10,595 bases of DNA. Origin: an uncultured Clostridia bacterium. GTDB taxonomy: Bacteria; Bacillota; Clostridia; Oscillospirales; Ruminococcaceae. Positions 1 through 6,000 of this stretch are shown piece after piece (positions within the stretch are counted from its first letter, which is position 1; the number at the start of each line of letters is the position of its first letter). Both the position numbers and the translations under genes were made by a program. The notes beneath the pieces were generated by a model. The model worked only from the letters and a program-made list of their open reading frames with translations, was not told where the DNA came from and made no database searches. The stretch covers positions 1-10,595 of the forward strand of contig CAMYUO010000027.1 of NCBI GenBank assembly GCA_947302065.1, written 5' to 3'.

Positions 1-828
1 ATTGGCGGCTCTTTCTGTATTTATCTCGCCGCCTGATATCAGAAAACCTCTTTTTCTGCCTATTCTTTCGAGTATCTCAAATCCCACAACGCAGCCGATA
101 GTTTCATCATCACACGGCGGGATATCGTCCGTGGTGATGCCGTATCTTGCTTCGAGCAGGTCGTTATAATTTTCTTTGAGAAATTCAAGGAGTCTGCACG
201 CAAGGAACTCGGTATCCATTATCTGATCCTTGACTGCGCCTGTGAAGGCAAGCCTTTCACCGACGAGCTTATCCTCAAACTTCGGCCACAGCACGCCGGG
301 CATATCGAGCAGCTCAAAGCCTTCATCAAGACTCACCCACTGTTTGCCCTTTGTAACGCCGGGTCTGTCCTCGACCTTAGCCATCTTTGAGCCTGCAAGG
401 CGATTTATAAAAGATGACTTGCCGACGTTTGGTATGCCGACGATCATAATTCTTATCGGTCTGCCTGTCATTCCTTTGGCTTCCCATTTTGCAATATCGT
501 CTTTAAGTATTGCTTTAAGCTCACTGTAAAATCTGTTGACGTTGCGTCCGCTGCGGCAATCCGTTGCAATAGCGTTGACGCCCTGTTTTTTATACCACTC
601 TATCCAGCGGTCAGTCATATTGCTGTCGGCAGAATCGGCTTTGTTGAGAAGAACGAGTCTCGGCTTGCTGCCCACGATCTTTTTTATCTCAGGGTTCCTG
701 CTTGAAAAGGGTATCCTTGCGTCAGTGATCTCGACGACTGCATCGACGAGTTTCATATTCGATGCCATTATGCGTCTTGTTTTCGCCATATGTCCCGGGA
801 ACCACTGAACGTGTGTTGCCTCACTCAT
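1..828 (-). CDS. rbgA: Ribosome biogenesis GTPase RbgA/YlqF, 3' end cut by the window edge
   Basis: A GTPase of the circularly permuted YlqF/RbgA family, which helps late assembly of the 50S ribosomal subunit in Gram-positive bacteria. The first 276 codons are present; Bacillus RbgA has about 282, so only a short tail is missing. The N-terminus carries the family signature VQWFPGHMAKTRR. G motifs come in permuted order: NKAD (G4) at residues 62-65, the P-loop GIPNVGKSS (G1) at 131-139, then GVT and DMPG (G3) at 175-178, followed by a C-terminal part ending in GFLISGGEINTERAAN. The ATG at 828 is preceded by AGGGGTGAGGAA, a good ribosome binding site. It follows lepB by 33 nt without a terminator, so the two are probably co-transcribed. 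The pairing of lepB with rbgA is common in clostridia. No defect is seen in the visible part. Confidence 0.95.
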   Translation of the reverse strand, partial: MSEATHVQWFPGHMAKTRRIMASNMKLVDAVVEITDARIPFSSRNPEIKKIVGSKPRLVLLNKADSADSNMTDRWIEWYKKQGVNAIATDCRSGRNVNRFYSELKAILKDDIAKWEAKGMTGRPIRIMIVGIPNVGKSSFINRLAGSKMAKVEDRPGVTKGKQWVSLDEGFELLDMPGVLWPKFEDKLVGERLAFTGAVKDQIMDTEFLACRLLEFLKENYNDLLEARYGITTDDIPPCDDETIGCVVGFEILERIGRKRGFLISGGEINTERAAN

Positions 829-861
829 TTCCTCACCCCTTTTTCTGCCAGTTTATTCTTA

Positions 862-1497
862 TCAGCTTATTTTGCCGAAGCTCTTGAGCGGATAAAGCCT
901 GAAAACTGCATGACCGAGAATGTCGTCATTATCAATGAAGCCGAGCATTCTGCTGTCGGTCGAATTGTTTCTGTTATCGCCCATTACGAAGACTTTTCCC
1001 TCAGGCACGTTATATTCGTATATACCGTCAGAAACTCTTGCATCGGCATTGAATCCGCCTTTATCTATCATCGTCACGCTGATATGCTCGTTGCTTTGCT
1101 CCTCATCGTTGACATAAACCTTGTTCTTGTTATAATCTATCCTGACCTTGTCGCCGCCGATACCGATGACTCTCTTGATGATAGTCTTATTGAGTATCTC
1201 GCTGTTGACAACGATGATGTCGTCACGCTCCGGCTTATAGTTCATATGGGTCATTATCAGTCTGTCGCCGTCGGTGAGCGTGGCATTCATTGAATCGCCT
1301 TCTACCGTAACGATGCGCAGGAAGAAAATGAATATCAGAATGATAATGAACATCGCAAATATAAACGACTCTACCCAATCAAGTATCTCGTTTCCGATAT
1401 TTACAGGTTCGGATTCTTTAAGATCCTCGGGTGCTGCTTTGCTTGCAAGCTTTATATCTTCGGGATCTACGTTTAAAGTCTTTTTTTCTTTGTCCAT
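862..1497 (-). CDS. lepB: Signal peptidase I (S26 family)
   Basis: A 211-residue type I signal peptidase that cleaves signal peptides from exported proteins at the outer face of the membrane. A charged cytoplasmic N-terminus of about 40 residues precedes one membrane segment (about 41-61, rich in I, F and L). The catalytic serine is Ser69 in VEGDSMNATL and the general-base lysine is Lys108 in TIIKRVIG. The conserved box GDNRNNSTDSR lies at 173-183. Length and the single N-terminal span fit Gram-positive SipS-type enzymes. The ATG at 1497 has AGAGG upstream with suitable spacing. It is the first gene of the lepB-rbgA unit, read from a promoter at 1679-1707 through a leader of about 175 nt. The ribosomal protein gene rplS, often found just upstream of lepB in related bacteria, is absent; a glycan operon sits there instead. 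Confidence 0.96.
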   Translation of the reverse strand: MDKEKKTLNVDPEDIKLASKAAPEDLKESEPVNIGNEILDWVESFIFAMFIIILIFIFFLRIVTVEGDSMNATLTDGDRLIMTHMNYKPERDDIIVVNSEILNKTIIKRVIGIGGDKVRIDYNKNKVYVNDEEQSNEHISVTMIDKGGFNADARVSDGIYEYNVPEGKVFVMGDNRNNSTDSRMLGFIDNDDILGHAVFRLYPLKSFGKIS

Positions 1498-1540
1498 AGC
1501 AAACCTCTGTAAATTAGTATTTGTATATAGCTCTACAACA

Positions 1541-1672
1541 TATAACCACGACCTATGTCCCCCGCCTCATAGGCGGCGGTCATCTTAGTCTTTCGGTGAT
1601 GAGAATGAATCCTCCACCGAAATCCTAAGCGGCTAGCGCCCGGTCGTGCTTGAATGACGGGGCGATGCCCCT
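1541..1672 (-). ncRNA. Structured 5' leader RNA of lepB (candidate cis-regulatory RNA, or a small mobile repeat)
   Basis: Between the predicted start of transcription (about 1672) and lepB the minus strand shows several nested inverted repeats. A 5-bp hairpin GGGGC-atc-GCCCC lies at 1659-1671. A perfect 7-bp outer helix (CACGACC at 1642-1648 with GGTCGTG at 1547-1553) encloses three elements. These are a short GGC/GCC hairpin at 1631-1640, a long arm (CTTAG/CTAAG at 1625-1629 and 1584-1588 continuing as an 8-bp perfect helix at 1615-1622/1591-1598), and a hairpin CCGCC-tatga-GGCGG at 1562-1576. Together they would make a four-way junction. I do not recognise it as a known riboswitch, T-box or ribosomal-protein leader. 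No U-run follows any hairpin, so it is not a simple terminator. The GC-rich repeats could also be a non-autonomous insertion of IS200/IS605 type. The pairing is seen; a function is inferred. Confidence 0.5.
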
Positions 1673-1678
1673 TATTGC

Positions 1679-1707
1679 ATTATACCAAAATCCACCTCAG
1701 ATTACAA
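1679..1707 (-). promoter_or_regulatory. Sigma-A-type promoter for lepB-rbgA
   Basis: On the minus strand TTGTAA (1702-1707) is followed after exactly 17 bases by TATAAT (1679-1684), a perfect -10 box and a 4/6 match to the -35 box. Transcription would start near 1672, just at the edge of the GC-rich leader hairpins. It lies between the terminator of the glycan operon and lepB, which means the housekeeping genes have a promoter of their own. Confidence 0.82.
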
Positions 1708-1737
1708 GTGCTTTTCGCAAAAAAACACACAGTATAC

Positions 1738-1747
1738 AACAATTGTT
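1738..1747. promoter_or_regulatory. Perfect 10-bp palindrome upstream of the lepB promoter
   Basis: AACAATTGTT is its own reverse complement and lies about 30 bp upstream of the -35 box of the lepB promoter. It could be a regulator binding site, but an AT-rich palindrome of this size can occur by chance. No second copy was noticed in the window. Confidence 0.2.
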
Positions 1748-1773
1748 TACACTTGTTCCTGCCCGAAACAAGC

Positions 1774-1805
1774 AAAAAAGCGCCCGACTCGCAAAAGTCA
1801 GACGC
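1774..1805 (-). terminator. Rho-independent terminator of the glycan operon
   Basis: Starting 7 nt after the stop codon of the last operon gene, the minus strand forms a 10-bp stem (arms 1796-1805 and 1780-1789, two G-U pairs) with a 6-nt loop, followed directly by six T residues (1774-1779). This is a textbook intrinsic terminator and marks the end of the eight-gene unit. Confidence 0.92.
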
Positions 1806-1812
1806 TATGATA

Positions 1813-2955
1813 TCATATCAGCTTGATAAGGCTGTCCACAACGAGCTTGATGTCCTCATCGCTCTTGTACGGATCAAGCGGAAGACTGAGCACGCTGCCG
1901 CAGATGTTATCTGTGACATCGCAGTCTGCAACGGCGCTGTCTGTACCTGCAAAAGCGCCCTGACAATGCATCGGCTTGATATAGTAGATCATTGTCGGGA
2001 TACCCTGTGCCTTCATCTCGCTCTGGATCTTGTCTCTGTCAGCACCCTCGGGCAGCTGAACGGTGTACTGTGCCCAGGAACTGTAAAATCCGTCCTTTAC
2101 AGTCGGAAGGACAAGGCCCTTTTGCTGAGCACCTGCTGCGGTGAACAGCTCGGTATACTTAGCAGCAGCCTTGTTTATATCTTCAAGCTCATAGTTCTTG
2201 AAAGCATCGAACTTGACGCTGAGGAGTGCAGCCTGAATGGTATCAAGACGGCTGTTCACGCCGACACGCACGTTATCGTACTTGCTTGAGCCTTTGCCGT
2301 GAACCGCATAACTCCTGATAAGGTCAGCCCACTCATCATTATCTGTGAAAACTGCGCCGCCGTCGCCATAGCAGCCAAGCGGCTTAGCAGGGAAAAAGCT
2401 TGTTGTTGAGATATCGCCGAAGCTGCAGGCAGTCTTGCCTTTATAGCGTCCGCCGAAGCCCTGTGCGCCGTCCTCAAGCAAAAGCAGGTCATACTTTTTG
2501 CAGATCGCCTTTATTGCATCAAAGTCAGCAGGCAGACCAAAAAGATCGACTGCAACGACTGCTTTGAGCTTATACTTTCCCTCGTTCTTTGCCTTGATTA
2601 TAGCCTTTTCGAGCTTTTCTGGGTCGATGTTGTATGTGTCCTTGCAGACATCGACGAAGATAGGTGTCGCACCCTCGAACGATACGATCTCACCGCTTGC
2701 AAAGTAAGTAAAATCAGGCACGAACACAGCGTCGCCCTCACCTATCCCCCACGCCATTGCTGCGAGAGAAAGGGCATCTGTGCCGTTTGCACAGGTAATG
2801 CAGTGCTTAACGCCGACATACTCTGCAAGAGCCTTTTCAAGCTCCTTTACAGGTGCGCCGCCGATAAACTGAGCATTTGTGCAGCAGCCCTGAACGGCTG
2901 CGTCGATATCGCTTTTGAGCACCTGATACTGCTTTTTCAGATCTCTGAATTCCAT
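1813..2955 (-). CDS. wbpE: UDP-3-keto-uronic acid 3-aminotransferase, WbpE-like (DegT/DnrJ/EryC1/StrS family)
   Basis: A 380-residue PLP-dependent sugar aminotransferase. By family it should use glutamate to aminate the 3-keto group of UDP-2-acetamido-3-keto-glucuronic acid, in the cytoplasm. The PLP-binding lysine is Lys191 in FFPAKPLGCYGDGG, and the aspartate contacting the PLP ring nitrogen is Asp162 in LLEDGAQGFGG. The N-terminus MEFRDLKKQY and the stretch QFIGGAPVKELEK are typical of WbpE/WlbC rather than of 4-aminotransferases. Length matches the family. The ATG directly abuts the TAA of the acetyltransferase gene, with GAGGTG six bases upstream, implying coupled translation. It is the last gene of the operon, right before the terminator. 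The assignment rests mainly on its sitting with WbpA-, WbpB- and WbpD-like genes; sugar specificity could differ. Confidence 0.85.
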   Translation of the reverse strand: MEFRDLKKQYQVLKSDIDAAVQGCCTNAQFIGGAPVKELEKALAEYVGVKHCITCANGTDALSLAAMAWGIGEGDAVFVPDFTYFASGEIVSFEGATPIFVDVCKDTYNIDPEKLEKAIIKAKNEGKYKLKAVVAVDLFGLPADFDAIKAICKKYDLLLLEDGAQGFGGRYKGKTACSFGDISTTSFFPAKPLGCYGDGGAVFTDNDEWADLIRSYAVHGKGSSKYDNVRVGVNSRLDTIQAALLSVKFDAFKNYELEDINKAAAKYTELFTAAGAQQKGLVLPTVKDGFYSSWAQYTVQLPEGADRDKIQSEMKAQGIPTMIYYIKPMHCQGAFAGTDSAVADCDVTDNICGSVLSLPLDPYKSDEDIKLVVDSLIKLI

Positions 2956-3522
2956 TTATTTCACCTCAAGGATAGTATCCTCATTCTTTTCAAATTTTCT
3001 GCCGCAATCGGGACAAACAAGGTCTTTGCCGAGCACCTGTCCGCATTCGCATGTCCAGCCTATCTGTCTTGCGGGAACGCCTGCCATAAGTGCGTGTGCA
3101 GGAACGTTCTTGGTAACGACCGCACCGGCTGCTATCGTGCAGTATTCGCCGAGCGTATGACCGCACACGATAGTCGCATTCGCACCGATGGTCGCATCGT
3201 GCTTTACAAGAGTTTTCTTATAGCCTGCATGACCCTTAGGGTATCTTGTTCTCGGTGTCAGATCGTTGGTGAAAACGCAGGAAGGACCGCAGAAAACATA
3301 GTCCTCCAGCTCAACGCCCTCATACAGAGAGACGTTATTCTGCACCTTGACATTGTTGCCGACTTTTACGTTATTCGAGATGTTGACGTTCTGTCCGAAG
3401 GAACAGTTCTCGCCGATGACAGCGCCCTTCTGAACATGGCAGAAATGCCAGATCTTCGTGCCCTTGCCTATCTCAACTCCGTCATCAACATAGCTTGACT
3501 CGTGAAGAAAATACTCTGCCAT
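2956..3522 (-). CDS. wbpD: UDP-3-amino-sugar N-acetyltransferase, WbpD-like, with C-terminal zinc-ribbon-like tail
   Basis: A 188-residue left-handed beta-helix (hexapeptide repeat) acyltransferase expected to transfer acetyl from acetyl-CoA to the 3-amino group made by the WbpE-like enzyme. Hexapeptide turns run from about residue 10 to 150 (for example VEIGKGTKIWHF, AVIGENCSFGQNV, VKVGNNVKV, ATIGANATIVCG). The family hallmark FTND, with the following PR, is at 84-91, and MAGVPARQIGW closes the helix at 146-156. The tail has four cysteines in a CxC-x9-CxxC arrangement (158, 160, 170, 173), which looks like a small zinc ribbon or knuckle. The start ATG overlaps the TAA of the preceding gene by one base (TAATG), with GGGTGAG just upstream. 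Identification as a WbpD-type enzyme is strong from context; a PglD-like role on a 4-amino sugar is the main alternative. Confidence 0.87.
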   Translation of the reverse strand: MAEYFLHESSYVDDGVEIGKGTKIWHFCHVQKGAVIGENCSFGQNVNISNNVKVGNNVKVQNNVSLYEGVELEDYVFCGPSCVFTNDLTPRTRYPKGHAGYKKTLVKHDATIGANATIVCGHTLGEYCTIAAGAVVTKNVPAHALMAGVPARQIGWTCECGQVLGKDLVCPDCGRKFEKNEDTILEVK

Positions 3523-4601
3523 TAAAACTCACCCTTCATGTCGATGCTTGCAAAATCGGTCAGAGGCAGCTTGACAGGCTGACCTGTCTTCTGGCTCTTA
3601 TAGATCGCAAGGATCATTTCAAGTGCATTTCTGCCTGCAACTGCATCTACGTATGGCTGTCTGTCGTTCTCGATAGCGTCGATAACGTCTGCGAACAGGC
3701 TTGTGTGACCGTTTCCGTAAACGTTGCTGGTAGCCTCTTTCAGACCCTTGTTCTGCTGGTCTGCATCGCTCTCATCAGCAAAGTCCCATACGTCGATATT
3801 ATTTGTAGAGGTTCCGCCTATCTTGACGGTTCCCTTTTCACCGAAGATGTAAAGTGTTTCTTCAAGGTTCTTTGGGTAAACGTTAGTTGTACCCTCTATC
3901 GTTGCAACTGCACCGTTTTTGAACTTAACGACTGCCATTCCCACGTCCTCAGCCTCGAGGTAATCGTGGAACTGCTGTCTTGTTGTGCCGTAAACCTCGT
4001 CAACCTCGTTGCCGAACATCCAGCGCAGCAGGTCGATGCCGTGAATGCACTGATTCATCAGGCAGCCGCCGTCCTGTGCCCATGTACCGCGCCATTTAGC
4101 CTGGTCATAGTAGTTATGGTTTCTGTTCCAGCGAACGTGGATAGAGCCGTGCGAAAGCTTTCCGAAGCGTCCCGACTCAAGAGCCTTTCTTGTCTTCTGG
4201 ACAGCAACATTGAATCTGTTCTGATGACAAGCGCAGACCTTGACATTCATTTCCTTTGAGCGTCTGATTATCTCGTCAGCGTCAGCCATATTCATAGCCA
4301 TCGGCTTTTCGATGATAACGTTGATGCCCTTGTCTATGCAGTAAAGTGCGATCTCTGCGTGAGGACCGCTCTCTGTTGCGATACTGACGAGCTCAGGCTT
4401 GATCTCATCGAGCATTACCTTATAGTCGGTATATCTTTTGATGCTCTCGTCTTTTTCAAGACCGTGCTTTGCGAGCAGTGTTTCCATTGCCTCAGGGAGA
4501 ATGTCACACACAGCGCAAAGCTCGAGCTTTTCCTTATTGTTGACAGCTGCTTTGATATGATTCGTTGAGATCCTTCCGCAGCCGATAAGTGCATATTTCA
4601 T
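3522..4601 (-). CDS. wbpB: UDP-GlcNAc-uronate 3-dehydrogenase, WbpB-like (Gfo/Idh/MocA family)
   Basis: A 359-residue NAD-dependent oxidoreductase expected to oxidise C3 of UDP-GlcNAcA to the 3-keto sugar. An N-terminal Rossmann fold begins MKYALIGCGRIS, with the dinucleotide-binding glycines at 7-9. The family lysine is Lys99 in IIEKPMAMN. The WbpB/WlbA-like segment from Trp170 to Gly197 includes WRGTWAQDGG and NQCIHGIDLLRW, giving the conserved His187 and Asp190. The ATG at 4601 has GGAGG about ten bases upstream, and the gene starts 17 bases after the dehydrogenase stop. In characterised homologues the bound NADH is recycled, in some cases by reducing 2-oxoglutarate, the by-product of the partner aminotransferase; whether this one does so cannot be told from the sequence. 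Context makes a different Gfo/Idh substrate unlikely. Confidence 0.87.
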   Translation of the reverse strand: MKYALIGCGRISTNHIKAAVNNKEKLELCAVCDILPEAMETLLAKHGLEKDESIKRYTDYKVMLDEIKPELVSIATESGPHAEIALYCIDKGINVIIEKPMAMNMADADEIIRRSKEMNVKVCACHQNRFNVAVQKTRKALESGRFGKLSHGSIHVRWNRNHNYYDQAKWRGTWAQDGGCLMNQCIHGIDLLRWMFGNEVDEVYGTTRQQFHDYLEAEDVGMAVVKFKNGAVATIEGTTNVYPKNLEETLYIFGEKGTVKIGGTSTNNIDVWDFADESDADQQNKGLKEATSNVYGNGHTSLFADVIDAIENDRQPYVDAVAGRNALEMILAIYKSQKTGQPVKLPLTDFASIDMKGEF

Positions 4602-4618
4602 CTTTCAGCTGCCTCCGA

Positions 4619-5932
4619 TCAAAGAACTTCGATATTGTCTCTCGGCTGGATATTCTTCATAACGTTCTTGGTGTCGAATATAGCCTTTGCATTCTGCTGT
4701 ACCATTGCGTAATCAACATTTGTATGAGCGCATGTTACCATCACGAGATCTGCGTCCTTAACGACCTCAGGTGTAAGCTCAGGAATGCTCTTGCCTGTCT
4801 CGCCGTAGCCCTTGAACTCAGGTACCCATGGATCGAAGTATGTTACCTCAGCGCCGACTTTCTTCAGCTCCTTAATGACTCTGATAGCCGGGCTCTCTCT
4901 GTAGTCGTCGATATCCTGCTTGTAAGCAACACCCAGAACGAGCACCTTTGCGCCGTTGATCGCTTTCTTGTGAGCGTTGAGGATATGCATTGCTCTCTCT
5001 ACGCAGTAAGCAGGCTGGCTGTCGTTGATGACCATACTGTTCTCGATAAGTGTTGTATGGAAGCCGTACTCACGAGCCTTCCATGTGAGGTAGTAAGGAT
5101 CGAGCGGGATGCAGTGTCCGCCGAGTCCCGGACCCGGATAGAATGCCTGGAAGCCGTAAGGCTTTGTCTTAGCGGCATCGATAACGTCCCATACGGAGAT
5201 GCCCATCTCTTTGCAGAGTCTGCCGATCTCGTTTACAAGACCGATATTTATGTTACGGTAGGTGTTTTCAAGTATCTTTTCCATCTCAGCTACTGCAGGG
5301 CTGTTAACGGTGAATACCTCGCCCTCGAGAACTGCTCTGTACATTGCGGAGATTACCTCTGCAGCGTCGTCGCCGATTGCGCCGACTACCTTAGGAGTGT
5401 TCTTTGTCTTATAGATCAGGTTGCCCGGATCGACTCTCTCAGGGCTGAAGCCGAGATAGAAGTCCTCGCCGCACTTGAGTCCGGAGCCTTCTTCAAGGAT
5501 AGGCTTGATAAGCTCCTCGGTAGTTCCCGGATAAGTAGTGGACTCGAGCACTACCATTGTGCCCTTTTTCAGGTACTTTGCAACTGCGGTCGAAGAATCA
5601 CGAACGTAGCTGATATCAGGCTCCTGATGCTCGTCGAGCGGAGTCGGAACGCAGATAGCAACAAAATCAACGTCCTTGATAAAGCTGAAATCTGTGGTTG
5701 CCTCGAGCTGCTTTGTCTTTACCAGCTCTGCAAGGTCAGAATCAACAACATCACCGATGTAGTTCTTGCCTGCGTTTACCAGATCGACCTTTGCCTTCTG
5801 AACGTCGAAGCCGATAGTCTTGAAGCCTGCCTTAGCCTTCTCGACTGCGAGCGGGAGTCCTACATAACCAAGGCCTACCACACCTGCAACGATCTTTTTC
5901 TCTTCGATCTTTTTGAGCAATTCCTGTTTCAT
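4619..5932 (-). CDS. wbpA: UDP-N-acetylglucosamine 6-dehydrogenase, WbpA-like
   Basis: A 437-residue member of the UDP-glucose/GDP-mannose dehydrogenase family, which oxidises the C6 hydroxyl of a UDP sugar to a carboxylate in two NAD-dependent steps. The NAD-binding motif GLGYVGLP is at 20-27 and the threonine-rich STTYPGTTEE at 131-140. The catalytic lysine is probably Lys219 in EMEKILENTYRNINI, and the catalytic cysteine is Cys274 in GPGLGGHCIPLDP. The ENTYRN segment and GFSPERVDPG are like the UDP-HexNAc dehydrogenases (WbpA/WecC/CapL group) more than UDP-glucose dehydrogenases. The ATG at 5932 follows AAAGGTG with good spacing. It starts the precursor-making half of the operon, after a 68-nt gap containing a hairpin. 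A UDP-ManNAc dehydrogenase is a possible alternative, but the three following genes point to UDP-GlcNAc as substrate. Confidence 0.88.
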   Translation of the reverse strand: MKQELLKKIEEKKIVAGVVGLGYVGLPLAVEKAKAGFKTIGFDVQKAKVDLVNAGKNYIGDVVDSDLAELVKTKQLEATTDFSFIKDVDFVAICVPTPLDEHQEPDISYVRDSSTAVAKYLKKGTMVVLESTTYPGTTEELIKPILEEGSGLKCGEDFYLGFSPERVDPGNLIYKTKNTPKVVGAIGDDAAEVISAMYRAVLEGEVFTVNSPAVAEMEKILENTYRNINIGLVNEIGRLCKEMGISVWDVIDAAKTKPYGFQAFYPGPGLGGHCIPLDPYYLTWKAREYGFHTTLIENSMVINDSQPAYCVERAMHILNAHKKAINGAKVLVLGVAYKQDIDDYRESPAIRVIKELKKVGAEVTYFDPWVPEFKGYGETGKSIPELTPEVVKDADLVMVTCAHTNVDYAMVQQNAKAIFDTKNVMKNIQPRDNIEVL

Positions 5933-5969
5933 ACTATTTCACCTTTCGTATTAAAATTTACTTATTTGA

Positions 5970-5988
5970 TGCTCTGTTTTGCAGAGCA
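5970..5988 (-). other. Intercistronic stem-loop
   Basis: A perfect 7-bp stem, TGCTCTG-caaaa-CAGAGCA as read on the minus strand, sits in the only long gap inside the operon (5933-6000). It is followed by ATCAAATAAG, not by a U-run, so it is unlikely to stop transcription. It could stabilise or mark a processing point between the glycosyltransferase half and the sugar-acid half of the mRNA. No convincing internal promoter was seen next to it. Confidence 0.5.
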
Positions 5989-6000
5989 GAAAAAGCTTTG

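Larger units (their letters stand above)
1498..1812. other. Intergenic stretch between the glycan operon and lepB
   Basis: These 315 bases hold no credible protein gene. From high to low coordinates they contain the operon terminator, an AT-rich palindrome, the lepB promoter and the structured lepB leader, each listed separately. The last 45 or so bases before lepB are AT-rich and hold only its ribosome binding site. Plus-strand open frames crossing this region lack a ribosome binding site and run antisense into the operon. Confidence 0.75.

Noticed and set aside
1541..1672. Known riboswitch, T-box or ribosomal-protein leader
   Set aside because: I looked for signature sequences such as the T-box AGGGUGGNACCGCG and the typical cores of common riboswitches and did not find them; only the helices are supported.
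1732..1760. Second promoter upstream of lepB (TATACT as -10 box)
   Set aside because: The matching -35 position reads GGAACA, a poor match, and the promoter at 1679-1707 is far better.
5970..5988. Internal terminator inside the operon
   Set aside because: The stem is good, but no U-run follows on the minus strand, and no terminator-like tail is seen on the plus strand.
5933..6000. Internal promoter before the WbpA-like gene
   Set aside because: Only weak box-like sequences (for example TTTCTG with TCAAAT at 17 bp) were found; nothing approaches the quality of the two promoters listed.
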